Assembly (NCBI GenBank): GCA_020048755.1
Contig: JAIFMD010000153.1
Coordinates: forward strand, 1 to 47,882
Direction of reading: 5' to 3'
DNA length: 47,882 bases
Origin: Spirochaetota bacterium
GTDB taxonomy: Bacteria > Spirochaetota > Spirochaetia > Treponematales > UBA12059
The notes under the pieces were generated by a model. The model was not told the DNA's origin. It did no database searches and was given only the letters and a program-made list of their open reading frames with translations. Below are positions 37,715 through 47,175 of this stretch, piece after piece. The first letter of the stretch is position 1; each line of letters opens with the position of its first letter. Both the position numbers and the translations under genes were made by a program.

Positions 37715-38575
37715 ATGATCATCAACCACAACATCAGCGCCCTGTACGCCAACCGCCAGCTCGGCATCAATGGTATTTCTGTTGACAAAGGCATGGAAAA
37801 GCTGGCATCGGGCATGCGCATCAACCGCGCAGGCGACGATGCATCTGGACTCGCTGTCTCTGAAAAAATGCGATCCCAGATTCGCGGCCTCAACCAGGCT
37901 TCGAAAAATGCCGCCAATGGTGTCTCTTTCATCCAGACGACTGAAGGGTACCTCCAGGAAAGTTCTGATATCCTGCAGAGGCTCCGCGAACTTTCCATCC
38001 AGGCTGCCAACGGCGTTTATACGTCAGAAGACCGCATGCAGATCCAGGTTGAAGTCTCCCAGCTCGTAGACGAGATCGACCGCATAGCCAGCCATGCCCA
38101 GTTCAACGGCATGAACCTCCTGACTGGACGATTTGCCCGTGAAGACGGCGAAAACCTGGTTACTGGCTCCATGTGGTTCCACATCGGTGCCAACATGGAC
38201 CAGCGGGAGCGCGTGTTCATTGGCACCATGACGGCCAAGAGCCTCGGCGTCAAACAGATTTCCAGCGATGAAATCGTCTCGCTTTCCACCCCTGCTGGTG
38301 CCAACAGGACGATAGGCGTGCTCGATGAAGCCCTGAAAAAGGTTAACAAGCAGCGGGCTGACCTCGGCGCCTACCAGAACAGGCTCGAGCATGCGGTACG
38401 CGGCATCGACATCGGCGCAGAGAACCTCCAGGCAGCCGAGAGCCGCATCCGCGACACCGACATGGCGGCCGAGATGGTCAACTATACCAAGGACCGCATC
38501 CTCATCCAGGCCTCCAGCGCCATGCTCGCGCAGGCCAACCAGAAGACCGCTTCTGTCTTGCAGTTGCTCCAGTAA
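37715..38575 (+). CDS. flaB: Flagellin, FlaB type (copy 1)
   Basis: [17 protein letters not shown]...[26 protein letters not shown]-terminal [46 protein letters not shown]. Confidence 0.95.
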   Translation: MIINHNISALYANRQLGINGISVDKGMEKLASGMRINRAGDDASGLAVSEKMRSQIRGLNQASKNAANGVSFIQTTEGYLQESSDILQRLRELSIQAANGVYTSEDRMQIQVEVSQLVDEIDRIASHAQFNGMNLLTGRFAREDGENLVTGSMWFHIGANMDQRERVFIGTMTAKSLGVKQISSDEIVSLSTPAGANRTIGVLDEALKKVNKQRADLGAYQNRLEHAVRGIDIGAENLQAAESRIRDTDMAAEMVNYTKDRILIQASSAMLAQANQKTASVLQLLQ

Positions 38576-38820
38576 GGGGATATACTGTTCGTTGATCGGG
38601 TGGCGGACCTTACGGTCCGCCGCCATTGATCGTTCTTTGACAAACACCCTCATGCGCATGCAGGCGGAGATGCCAGCCCCCGGAAGGGGACTGGTTTCCC
38701 CGCCGCGCGGGGCATGAACGGACGGGAACCGGCGCGATGCAATAAATTCCCGGCCCCGAAGCCATGCGCACGGGACTTGCGGCAAGGAATGCTGCTTGTT
38801 AGTCCTGCAAGGAGGGTCAT
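38576..38820 (+). other. Highly structured inter-flagellin leader with several hairpins
   Basis: GGCGGACC-TTAC-GGTCCGCC (38602-38621); CCAGcCCCC-GGAA-GGGGaCTGG (38673-38694); CCCCGC-CGC-GCGGGG (38699-38713); CGGGAA...TTCCCG (38724-38753). Confidence 0.7.
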
Positions 38821-39669
38821 ATGATAATTAACCACAACATGAGCGCGATGTACTCCAACCGAGCGTTGGGTGTCACGCAGACCGAGCTCAACAAAAATAT
38901 GGAGAAGCTCGCTTCCGGGCAGCGGATCAACCGCGCCGGCGACGATGCTTCCGGCCTCGCGGTCTCAGAGAAGCTGCGCGGACAGGTCCGCGGCCTCAAT
39001 CAGGCCCAGCGGAACATCGAGAACGGCGTTTCCTTCATCCAGACCACCGAGGGTTACCTCCAGGAAACGCAGGACATCCTGCACCGTGTGCGCGAACTGG
39101 CAGTCCAGTCGTCAAACGGTATTTATACCGCTGAAGACCGCATGCAGATCCAGGTAGAAGTTTCGCAGCTCGTCGACGAGATCAACCGTATCGCGAGCCA
39201 CGCTCAGTTCAACGGCATGAACATCCTGACCGGCCGTTTCGGCAGGGAAGGCGGCCAGACCATGCAGCTGCAGGTCGGAGCCAACATGGACCAGAACGAG
39301 CGAGTGTTCATCGGTACGATGACCGCCCAGGCCCTCGGGCTCCAGGGTGCGCAGGGAACGGCCGAGATGATTTCCATCTCGACGCCCGACAGCGCAAACG
39401 CGGCGATCGGAAACCTCGACGCGGCCCTCAAGTCGGTTTCAAAGCAGCGTGCCGACCTCGGTGCCTACCAGAACCGTTTCGAGATGGCTTCCAAGGGTGT
39501 CGCGATAGCAGCCGAGAACCTCCAGGCCGCCGAGAGCCGCATCCGCGACACCGACATGGCCTCGCAGATGGTCGATTACGTGAAGAACCAGATCCTGACT
39601 CAGGCAGGTGGAGCTATGCTCGCCCAGGCCAACACCAGGACCCAGTCGGTCATGCAGCTGTTGGGTTAA
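38821..39669 (+). CDS. flaB: Flagellin, FlaB type (copy 2)
   Basis: [17 protein letters not shown]...; strong similarity to copy 1; RBS AAGGAGGG. Confidence 0.95.
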   Translation: MIINHNMSAMYSNRALGVTQTELNKNMEKLASGQRINRAGDDASGLAVSEKLRGQVRGLNQAQRNIENGVSFIQTTEGYLQETQDILHRVRELAVQSSNGIYTAEDRMQIQVEVSQLVDEINRIASHAQFNGMNILTGRFGREGGQTMQLQVGANMDQNERVFIGTMTAQALGLQGAQGTAEMISISTPDSANAAIGNLDAALKSVSKQRADLGAYQNRFEMASKGVAIAAENLQAAESRIRDTDMASQMVDYVKNQILTQAGGAMLAQANTRTQSVMQLLG

Positions 39670-39742
39670 GAGAACCGTTCTGATTTCTGTAGCGGAGAGC
39701 TTCCTGGACGTCGTCTTTCCGCGACGGATTACATGCGATCGG

Positions 39743-39773
39743 AAGGGGGGGGATCGCGCCCTCCCCCCTTTCA
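39743..39773 (+). terminator. Possible terminator after the flagellin pair
   Basis: AAGGGGGG (39743-39750) / CCCCCCTT (39763-39770) stem, short T run. Confidence 0.5.
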
Positions 39774-39844
39774 CTTAACAGACGAGCCAAGCAGCCAACA
39801 CATGAAAGCGTTGTGCCATGCGGCCAATCCGATAGGAGGAACGT

Positions 39845-40177
39845 ATGTCGATAGACGTTTCCACCATTCAGACACTCTCGGTGGCGGCGGTAGCCCAGAA
39901 ACAGGCAGTTGCCGTACCCCGGGTCAAGCAGGGCGATGCAATGAAAACCGAGCCGCCCATATCCACTGAAGCCATCCTCAGTGAACTGACTGAAGTGAGC
40001 GCGGCCATGAACAAGCGCCTGACCTTCAGCATCAATGAAAAACTGGACCAAGTCGTCGTCAAGGTCGTCGATACAGCGACCGATAAGGTAATCAGGGAAA
40101 TACCGCTTGAAGCGCTACAACGCGTCCACGAACGAATCAGGGAGGTAATCGGCATCCTGTTCGACGAGAGGGCGTGA
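39845..40177 (+). CDS. flaG: FlaG family flagellar protein
   Basis: LTFSINEKLDQVVVKVVDTATDKVIREIPLEALQRVHERIREVIGILFDERA; RBS AGGAGGA. Confidence 0.9.
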   Translation: MSIDVSTIQTLSVAAVAQKQAVAVPRVKQGDAMKTEPPISTEAILSELTEVSAAMNKRLTFSINEKLDQVVVKVVDTATDKVIREIPLEALQRVHERIREVIGILFDERA

Positions 40178-40202
40178 ACCGGAAGGAGGGCTTTAAAGCC
40201 CT

Positions 40203-42206
40203 ATGTCGGATATCAGCATTCCAGGCGTCACAAGCAAGTACGACACCAAAGGTATAGTCGAAGGCTTGATGGCCGTCGAACGCATACCCCAGAAACGCGC
40301 TGAAGACAGGCTCAAGCAAATAGAGCTCCAGCGCACCACGTGGATGGACCTCAACCGCCGCCTTACTGCACTCCGGGAGAGTTCCCGCTCGCTCTACTCA
40401 TTCCAGAACCCCTTCAATGAACGCCTCGCTACCTCTACTGACGAGTCGGTGCTTACCGGAACGGCAACCCGCGAAGCCATCGAGGAAACAAAAAGCTTTG
40501 TCGTCAAACGGACGGCCGCGGCGGATCGTTTCATGTCCGACCCTCTGGCTTCAGACTATAAAGTAGCCTCCGGAAACTATACCTTTACCGCAGGCGACAA
40601 GTCGGTAAAGCTCTCCTATGGCGGAGGTTCAATCAAGGACTTCGTCGATGCCATCAACCGCAAGGGTGGAGAGACAGTGCGCGCCCAGCTCGTCGCTGTG
40701 CGCTCAGATTCCAGCGTACTGGTACTGGAATCACTTAAAACAGGCGCAAAAAACAGACTGGGATTCAGCGATGCCGCGGAAAAATTCGCCCTGACCACCG
40801 GCCTTGTTGAAAAAGCCAGTTCTACACTCAGGAATTTACCATCTGACGCTCCCACACGCTTTGAAAAGCCTCTGGATATGACCAAAGTGTCATTCAAGGA
40901 TGGAGTGCTTTTCGTCGCACCAGGAGCAGAAGCAGCACTCAAGCTGTCTTCACCGACAGCTACCACAGGACTCGTACTCGAGCTGGAACTGGAACTGAGC
41001 GATAAACCCGCTGCAGGAGACACGGCTGAAGGGCCCCCGCCCGGACCGGCTATCCCCGCTACCGGAGGCATTGAATATGAAGGCATCCGCATAGAAAGTG
41101 CTCCCTCGGAAGCGGTCCTGCCCGAATGGGCCCCCCCACCTATCCCGCCCAGAAGCGATGATTTTTCACCCCTGTACCTCCTTGATGGTTCCGGAAGGCC
41201 CATTGCCTTGCCGGCTGTAACGGCGGGAACGGGATTCAGGACGATAACGGTACCGCTTTCAGCCTACCTGGACTCGCTGTCCGGAATTGGTGTCCGCAAC
41301 GGCAACACGGACCGTGAAGTACGTGTCAGAGCCGCCCGTGTCTTCGACCCTACTGAAACCGCAGGCATGCGGCCCAAAAATCCCGTCGCAACGGCATCTG
41401 ACGCCATCATCGTCATGGACGGCATCGAGGTGACCCGTGACAGCAACGCCGTGGCAGACCTGGTGCCAGGGCTGACGATCAACCTGTGGCAACAGTCAGA
41501 CAAACCGGTAAAACTGAAGATAGAACCAAACCGCGAAGTGGCCAAGGAATCCCTCATAGAGCTTGTGGGCAACTACAACCGGCTGATGGCAGAACTGAAT
41601 ATCCTGGCAAGGCCAGACGCGAACATCGTGGAAGAGATAACCTATTTTACAGAAGACGAGAAAAAAAAATACAGCGAACGTCTCGGGCTCTTTCAGGGCG
41701 ACACCACCCTGTCGCAGTTGCGCAGCACACTGCAGCGCACCCTCACCGAGGCCTACCCTACGAGTGGCGGCATAGACCAGCTTGCGGCTTTTGGCATTTC
41801 AACCGATTCGCGCCGGGGTGGATCGTACGACGCCACAAGACTCAGGGGTTACCTGGAAATTGATGAATCTGCGCTGGACAAGGCACTTCTGGAGAAATTC
41901 CCTCGGGTCAAAGAAGTTTTCGGGTATGATACCGACAATGACTTGCTTATAGACTCAGGTGCCGCCTTCAAGATGGACACGATGATGAAAGCCTATGTGG
42001 AAACCGGTGGCATCGTGCAGATCCGGACCCGGACTCTCGACGAACAGATTACACGCCAGAAGCGGGATCTGGAGAGCCTCGAGACCCAGCTGGCGCGCAA
42101 GGAAGACGACCTCAAGCGCAAGTATGGCCTCATGGAGAGTGCGCTTGGACAGATGGAAAGCTCGTCGAGCGCCTGGGACAATTTCAACACAGGTCAGGGA
42201 AAATAA
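40203..42206 (+). CDS. fliD: Flagellar filament capping protein FliD
   Basis: ISIPGVTSKYDTKGIVEGLMAVERIPQKRAE...; C-terminal coiled coil; Pro-rich middle insertion. Confidence 0.92.
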   Translation: MSDISIPGVTSKYDTKGIVEGLMAVERIPQKRAEDRLKQIELQRTTWMDLNRRLTALRESSRSLYSFQNPFNERLATSTDESVLTGTATREAIEETKSFVVKRTAAADRFMSDPLASDYKVASGNYTFTAGDKSVKLSYGGGSIKDFVDAINRKGGETVRAQLVAVRSDSSVLVLESLKTGAKNRLGFSDAAEKFALTTGLVEKASSTLRNLPSDAPTRFEKPLDMTKVSFKDGVLFVAPGAEAALKLSSPTATTGLVLELELELSDKPAAGDTAEGPPPGPAIPATGGIEYEGIRIESAPSEAVLPEWAPPPIPPRSDDFSPLYLLDGSGRPIALPAVTAGTGFRTITVPLSAYLDSLSGIGVRNGNTDREVRVRAARVFDPTETAGMRPKNPVATASDAIIVMDGIEVTRDSNAVADLVPGLTINLWQQSDKPVKLKIEPNREVAKESLIELVGNYNRLMAELNILARPDANIVEEITYFTEDEKKKYSERLGLFQGDTTLSQLRSTLQRTLTEAYPTSGGIDQLAAFGISTDSRRGGSYDATRLRGYLEIDESALDKALLEKFPRVKEVFGYDTDNDLLIDSGAAFKMDTMMKAYVETGGIVQIRTRTLDEQITRQKRDLESLETQLARKEDDLKRKYGLMESALGQMESSSSAWDNFNTGQGK

Positions 42207-42225
42207 AGAATCCGAGGAGCTGGAA

Positions 42226-43092
42226 ATGCTATTTACGATGAACGGAACGACTGCTCCGGTTGAGGCCGAAGGGCAGACGATAGGCGATATACTCGCGATA
42301 CTGGACGAACGTGCGGAGGCTATGGGTGAGATCATAGTCGAAGTGGCAGTCAACGGCACGGCGCTTACACCCGACGAACTGGCGGAGGCTTCGAATCTGG
42401 CCGCTGCTGGCGATGGCACGGTCGCGCTGGTCTCGGAGCCGGCGGCCGATCTCAAGGCCCGAGCGCTGGAGTCGCTGATAGAACTTGTTCACGCAGCCGC
42501 AGAGGCCATGGCTTCGGGTGATGCTGAAGCTTCGGATTCTGCCCGCAAGGCGTGGGAATCGTATCGTACAGCTTTCGGGGGCCTGTTCTCGGCAGAAGAA
42601 GCCTCGTTCATGGACGCATTCGCAGAACGCCTCGAACCCGGCAATCCAGGCGCCGCACTGAAACCGCTGGCTGATAATCTGGCAACTTTCTTTGGCGAGC
42701 GACTGGCAGAACTGCGCAATCCGGCTGAAGCTATGATGGCTGCGGCAAAATTCTTTGATTCCATAAAGGCAGACCTTTCGGAGGTGCCGGTTCGGTTGCA
42801 GACAGGCAAGGACGCCGAAGCGATGCGGACCATGGTGCTTGCTGTAGAGTTGATAAACAAGACCGTCCGGATTATGCCGGAGTTCGTGCGTACATCATCG
42901 TCTGTGCCACTGGAAGTCGAGGGCACGGACATGCCGGCGTTTTACGGAGCCCTCAACGGGGTGCTCAGGGAACTGGCACAAGCCTTTGAAAACAAGGACG
43001 GCGTGCTTATCGGCGACCTTGCCGAGTACGAAATACGGCCGCGGCTGGAATCATTTTATTCCGCGATCAGGGTTGCAGCAGGTACGCCATGA
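42226..43092 (+). CDS. Conserved hypothetical protein of flagellar locus
   Basis: Start at ATG 42226 with GAGGAG RBS; 288 aa acidic helical protein; ATGA overlap with the next gene. Track ORF start at 41995 lies inside fliD. Confidence 0.65.
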   Translation: MLFTMNGTTAPVEAEGQTIGDILAILDERAEAMGEIIVEVAVNGTALTPDELAEASNLAAAGDGTVALVSEPAADLKARALESLIELVHAAAEAMASGDAEASDSARKAWESYRTAFGGLFSAEEASFMDAFAERLEPGNPGAALKPLADNLATFFGERLAELRNPAEAMMAAAKFFDSIKADLSEVPVRLQTGKDAEAMRTMVLAVELINKTVRIMPEFVRTSSSVPLEVEGTDMPAFYGALNGVLRELAQAFENKDGVLIGDLAEYEIRPRLESFYSAIRVAAGTP

Positions 43093-44192
43093 TAGCGGTA
43101 TTTGATGGCCGGGCCTTGCTCGCCCAGACATACTGGAAAGAATCTGATCCCGCTGAAACCAGGAATTTCCTGCTCCTTGTAGGCGGACTGATATTCGTAT
43201 CCATCGTATACTCCATCATCAAGCGGATAGCCTCAGGCAAAGGCATTACCCTCGGGACAGGCCAGCAAAGAGGATTCAGTGGTAGCGCTTTCAGGCGCAG
43301 GGCCGAAGATTTCGGATTTTCCTCAGGCGAGGCAGAGTTCCTGGAGTTTTATGCCCGAAAACTCGCCGTAACAAGCCCGCAGGCGGTATTCGGCAGCAAG
43401 GCACAACTCGATGCCTTCATGCGGAACGCATTCAAATATATTGAACGGCATGCGGACACCGAGGAGTCGGCAGAAGAACAGAAGCACCAGCTGTTCGGGC
43501 TCAGGGAAGCGCTGGGAGCGCGTTCCAGTTCGGGTTCCGCCATACGATCGACAAAACAGCTCAGGACAAAGACGCCGCTGTCTATCGTAACCGCCAAGGA
43601 AGCACATTACTCGTCCATCCTGGTGGTCAATGAATCCAGGGCGATGTATCTTGAACCGGCGCTGGATGCATTCGGTACTCCCATACGCTTTGGCTACGGT
43701 TCCCGCCTGACAATTTATTTCTATGCTGGCAGCCATGTTGGCTACAGTTTCCAGTCAAAATCCCGTGGCATGGTGGATATCGACGGCAAGAAATTTCTAT
43801 CAATCTCACATAGCGACAAGATAAAGCCCCTGCCCGCCAGACGACATCAGCGAAGCGAGGTGCACATCTCCGGCCGCTTCTACCTGGTGCACGTGCACGC
43901 GGCCAAGGACAAGGGCAAGGTCGTAAAGACTGTGCAGGTGGAGCGGGCGGCCGTAGCCGGCATCATCACGGACCTGTCCGGCGGTGGCCTGTCCATGCAG
44001 ACCATGAGCCCGGCCAATGCCGGCGAATTCGTCAAGCTGGAGTTTGAACTGGAATCAGGCAAAATCTCAGCGTATGCAACAGTTGTACGGGTGAGCCGGA
44101 CCAGAACGGGTGCGCTGATGCACCTGAAATTCGTGAGGGCTGCGCGGAAGACAATCAATGAAATCCGGGCCATGGTGTACGGGTACGAATGA
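43089..44192 (+). CDS. Membrane-anchored PilZ domain protein (putative c-di-GMP effector)
   Basis: N-terminal TM; RRHQR (RxxxR) and DLSGGG (DxSxxG) motifs. Confidence 0.8.
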   Translation: MIAVFDGRALLAQTYWKESDPAETRNFLLLVGGLIFVSIVYSIIKRIASGKGITLGTGQQRGFSGSAFRRRAEDFGFSSGEAEFLEFYARKLAVTSPQAVFGSKAQLDAFMRNAFKYIERHADTEESAEEQKHQLFGLREALGARSSSGSAIRSTKQLRTKTPLSIVTAKEAHYSSILVVNESRAMYLEPALDAFGTPIRFGYGSRLTIYFYAGSHVGYSFQSKSRGMVDIDGKKFLSISHSDKIKPLPARRHQRSEVHISGRFYLVHVHAAKDKGKVVKTVQVERAAVAGIITDLSGGGLSMQTMSPANAGEFVKLEFELESGKISAYATVVRVSRTRTGALMHLKFVRAARKTINEIRAMVYGYE

Positions 44193-44241
44193 TGCCCTGC
44201 ACGAGCTTGACCGGGATGGATGCTGACATTACAATTCGCGC

Positions 44242-44502
44242 ATGAAGATAGTTGACCTGACAAACATTCTACGCAAAGAAACACACATCTACTACCGCAG
44301 GGAATTCAAGGCCGACGCGGTCTTTGAAATAATGCAGCAGACAAAGAGTGTTCCCATCGAGTTTGTGCTTGAACATAAACCAACGGGATCAGTGGATGTC
44401 AGTGCTACTATCGTTGAGGATCTCGACTATCCAGTCATGCCCTTCGTGACAGAGCTCAAGCTCTTCATCTCAGCCATGGACAAGCGGGGAGCCTTACCCT
44501 GA
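44242..44502 (+). CDS. Conserved hypothetical protein (86 aa)
   Basis: ORF in the plus-strand run between PilZ and tsaE genes. Confidence 0.6.
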   Translation: MKIVDLTNILRKETHIYYRREFKADAVFEIMQQTKSVPIEFVLEHKPTGSVDVSATIVEDLDYPVMPFVTELKLFISAMDKRGALP

Positions 44503-44540
44503 TCAGTATCCAGTGTGTTGATGTAGAGGCAACCGAGGCA

Positions 44541-44936
44541 TTGGGCGAACGGATCGGACGAGTAGCCAGGCCCCGCACGGTAATCGCGTTCAGGGGCGGA
44601 CTCGGTGCCGGGAAGACGGCCATGTGCCGCGGCATTGCGCGCGGGCTCGGCGTTGCCGAACCCATTACGAGTCCTACCTATACACTTATCAACGAATACG
44701 AGGGTACGTTGCCGTTCTACCACTTTGACGCCTACCGCCTGTCCTCTGCCGACGAATTCCAGCAATTGGACTCCGACCGGTACTTTTACGATGATGGAGT
44801 CTGCGCCGTAGAATGGAGCGAACGCGTCGCGGATGCGTTGCCAGACGATGCCATCATTGTTGACATAGAACCAGAACCGGACGGAAGCCGTCGGGTAAGC
44901 ATAACCGGAGCCGCAATGGAAGGTGCGCTGGTATGA
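44541..44936 (+). CDS. tsaE: tRNA threonylcarbamoyladenosine biosynthesis ATPase TsaE
   Basis: FRGGLGAGKTAMCRGIARGLG, ITSPTYTLINEYEG, FYHFDAYRL, VEWSERV. The frame is open upstream (SIQCVDVEATEALG...), so the start may be earlier at a non-ATG codon. Confidence 0.88.
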   Translation: MGERIGRVARPRTVIAFRGGLGAGKTAMCRGIARGLGVAEPITSPTYTLINEYEGTLPFYHFDAYRLSSADEFQQLDSDRYFYDDGVCAVEWSERVADALPDDAIIVDIEPEPDGSRRVSITGAAMEGALV

Positions 44937-45673
44937 ATGTGCTCGCCATCGATTGTTCAGGAGAACTTTTATCAGTCGGTGTGGGCCGGGGCTGGGCAAG
45001 CGGTGGACGTGGACCTGAATCGGTCAAACATCCTTACCGCGAGGAAGCTGGACATGGCCATGCGGCAGGCCCTGGCTTTGTAGGCATATCCATAGATGCT
45101 GGTTTCAGGCATGCAGAACGCGTGATGAGCGCTGTAGAATACTGCGTTGCCGAGGCCGGACTGAAGCCGGCGGAGCTGGACCTGCTGGCCTGTGCAGGTG
45201 GCCCAGGATCATTTACCGGCCTGCGTATAGGCATGGCTACTATCAAGGGACTGTCGCTCGGCCTCGGAAAACCCTTCGTAACGGTGCCGACGCTGGACGC
45301 GATAGCCGCGGACTGGGAGGGCTCGGCCAGTATTGTCGTACCTGTCATAGATGCCAGACGATCACGATTTTACTTTGCCGTGTACGATAAGGGCCGCCTT
45401 GTAGCTGGTCCTTATGACGACGGGCTGGCGCGGCTCATAGCGCTGACGCAAGCTTACCCGGAGGTGCTGTTCGTCGGCCCCGATGCAGATTTGCTCGAAA
45501 CGACGGTGTCGGAACGCCCGGGATACAGGATAGCCACAGAGCGGCGACGGTCGCCCATAGCGGCGATGACAAGACTGGCTGTCGGGATTTTTGAACGATC
45601 CGGGCCTGGTCAGTCGGGTTCGGGGCTGGTCTACCTGCGTGCCAGCGATGCCGAGGAAGCGGTGAAGCAATGA
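44933..45673 (+). CDS. tsaB: tRNA threonylcarbamoyladenosine biosynthesis protein TsaB
   Basis: MNVLAIDCSGELLSVGV, ACAGGPGSFTGLRIGMATIKGL; ATGA overlap with tsaE. Confidence 0.9.
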   Translation: MNVLAIDCSGELLSVGVGRGWASGGRGPESVKHPYREEAGHGHAAGPGFVGISIDAGFRHAERVMSAVEYCVAEAGLKPAELDLLACAGGPGSFTGLRIGMATIKGLSLGLGKPFVTVPTLDAIAADWEGSASIVVPVIDARRSRFYFAVYDKGRLVAGPYDDGLARLIALTQAYPEVLFVGPDADLLETTVSERPGYRIATERRRSPIAAMTRLAVGIFERSGPGQSGSGLVYLRASDAEEAVKQ

Positions 45674-46797
45674 TCGATCCAGACGACGACGGACTGGAAT
45701 TGCTGGAAGTACTCGAAGAACTGGAACCAGACGAAACCCCGGTACTCTTGCCCGAAGAGCCCGGGGAAATACAGCATCCGCTACCGGCGGGACCAATTGC
45801 CGAGATTGTAAAAGACCTGGTCTCATCGTACTCCATAGTACCCCTGCCGATCGCGATCATCGATACATCGCTCTCCTTTCTTTACAGGAACAAACCGTTT
45901 GAAACACTGCTGAGGTCGTTCAACGCATCCAATAGCCCGACTCTGTTCAGTGCTATCGGCCGGTTCCTGGAAGCCGATACAGCCAGAAATCTATATGTAA
46001 ACCTTAAAGATAGCTCAAAAGGCTATAGCTGGAGTGGCACGATACGGCTCAAAGCCAAGGATGCCAGCAACGTTTTTGCAAAGACAACAATAATGCCATT
46101 CAAACCCGAAGGTCTGAATGGTTCGGAGCCACTCGCATGGGTTGTCTTCTTTGATGACGTTACCGAAGAGCGAAGCGGTTTCCTGAGGGGACTGTTCTCC
46201 AGCCTCCTTGAGGCGTCAAAACTCAAGGACAACGACACAGGCAAGCACATCGAGCGGGTAAACCTGTATACCGAACGCCTCGCCAGGGAACTCTACAGGC
46301 TGGGGTCATGGCCTGACGTCGACATCGACTTTATCGAAAACATAGGTTTCCTTGCTGCCATGCATGATGTGGGCAAGATAGGCACGCCTGACGATATCCT
46401 GAACAAGAAGGGACCGCTTGACGAGTTCGAATGGAACATCATGAAGGAGCACACGATAAACGGAGCCTTCATCCTGTCGAGCTACCCGAACCCTATGGCC
46501 AAGCAGATAGCCCAGTCGCACCACGAGTGGTGGAATGGTTCCGGCTACCCGTACAATCTTGTGGGTGACATGATTCCGTTACCCGCCCGCATTGTATCGC
46601 TGGCGGATGTGTACGACGCATTGCGCATGAAACGTAGTTACAAGCTGCCGTTCACTCATGACCGCGCCACGCTCCTCATTGCCGCCGACGCGGGAACTCA
46701 CTTTGATCCCGCGCTTGTAGACGTGTTCAAGAGCATCGCACAGGAATTCGATGAAATCTACGAGAAGAATGCTGACAAGGCAGAAGCCGAGGCCTAG
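45670..46797 (+). CDS. HD-GYP domain protein (putative c-di-GMP phosphodiesterase) with N-terminal PAS-like region
   Basis: AMHDVGKIGTPDDILNKKGPLDEFEW, SHHEWWNGSGYP; PAS-like LPIAIIDTSLSFLYRNKPFETLL. Confidence 0.88.
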   Translation: MIDPDDDGLELLEVLEELEPDETPVLLPEEPGEIQHPLPAGPIAEIVKDLVSSYSIVPLPIAIIDTSLSFLYRNKPFETLLRSFNASNSPTLFSAIGRFLEADTARNLYVNLKDSSKGYSWSGTIRLKAKDASNVFAKTTIMPFKPEGLNGSEPLAWVVFFDDVTEERSGFLRGLFSSLLEASKLKDNDTGKHIERVNLYTERLARELYRLGSWPDVDIDFIENIGFLAAMHDVGKIGTPDDILNKKGPLDEFEWNIMKEHTINGAFILSSYPNPMAKQIAQSHHEWWNGSGYPYNLVGDMIPLPARIVSLADVYDALRMKRSYKLPFTHDRATLLIAADAGTHFDPALVDVFKSIAQEFDEIYEKNADKAEAEA

Positions 46798-47039
46798 CTG
46801 CTGGACTCGCGCCGGTTGATATAACTCTCGTATGCATCGATCATGGCCTGCACGATGATATCCTGCAGTTCGCCCCGCCCCACCCAGTTGTTGCCATCAT
46901 TTATGTACAGGTGCTTCAATTGCCCCTTGGCGTCATCAAGGGTAAACGTCGGATCATCGAATTGCCTGCGCTGCAGGCTTCTTAGCGTATCTGAATAGGT
47001 GTCATCATACGAGGTCTCTTTCCATGCAGTGGTTGACAA
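46794..47039 (-). CDS. Conserved hypothetical protein (~81 aa)
   Basis: Segment SYDDTYSDTLRSLQRRQFDDPTFTLDDAKGQLKHLYINDGNNWVGRGELQDIIVQAMIDAYESYINRRE looks coding; in-frame TTG at 47037-47039 preceded by GGAGATAC; the track ORF upstream runs through a tRNA-like/terminator sequence. Confidence 0.6.
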   Translation of the reverse strand: MSTTAWKETSYDDTYSDTLRSLQRRQFDDPTFTLDDAKGQLKHLYINDGNNWVGRGELQDIIVQAMIDAYESYINRRESSS

Positions 47040-47054
47040 AGTATCTCCATGAGT

Positions 47055-47083
47055 AAAAAGCCGCCCCTTGGGGACGGCTTTAA
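47055..47083 (-). terminator. Rho-independent terminator on minus strand, downstream of a tRNA-like fragment
   Basis: Minus strand AAAGCCGTCCCCAAGGGGCGGCTTTTT. Confidence 0.7.
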
Positions 47084-47092
47084 GGAAAACTA

Positions 47093-47145
47093 TAGCGGCG
47101 GGGGGGATTGAACCCTCGACACAACGGATATGAGCCGTTTGCTCT
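47093..47145 (-). pseudogene. Truncated tRNA-like sequence (3' half, CAU anticodon loop)
   Basis: Minus strand AGAGCAAACGGCTCATATCCGTTGTGTCGAGGGTTCAATCCCCCCCGCCGCTA: anticodon stem AACGG/CCGTT with CTCATAT loop, T-loop TTCAATC; no matching 5' acceptor/D-arm found upstream. Confidence 0.6.
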
Positions 47146-47175
47146 CGGACTTTATACAGAACGCAGGGCTTTTTG

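Noticed and set aside
38602-38621. Intrinsic terminator after flagellin 1
   Set aside because: Perfect hairpin but no T-tract; kept as part of the structured spacer instead.
38637-38665. Sigma-70 promoter from perfect TTGACA in the flagellin spacer
   Set aside because: No acceptable -10 at 16-18 bp spacing.
39804-39835. Sigma-28 promoter before flaG (GAAAGCGT ... TCCGATAG)
   Set aside because: Spacing is wrong (about 16 instead of 11) and the -10 overlaps the RBS region.
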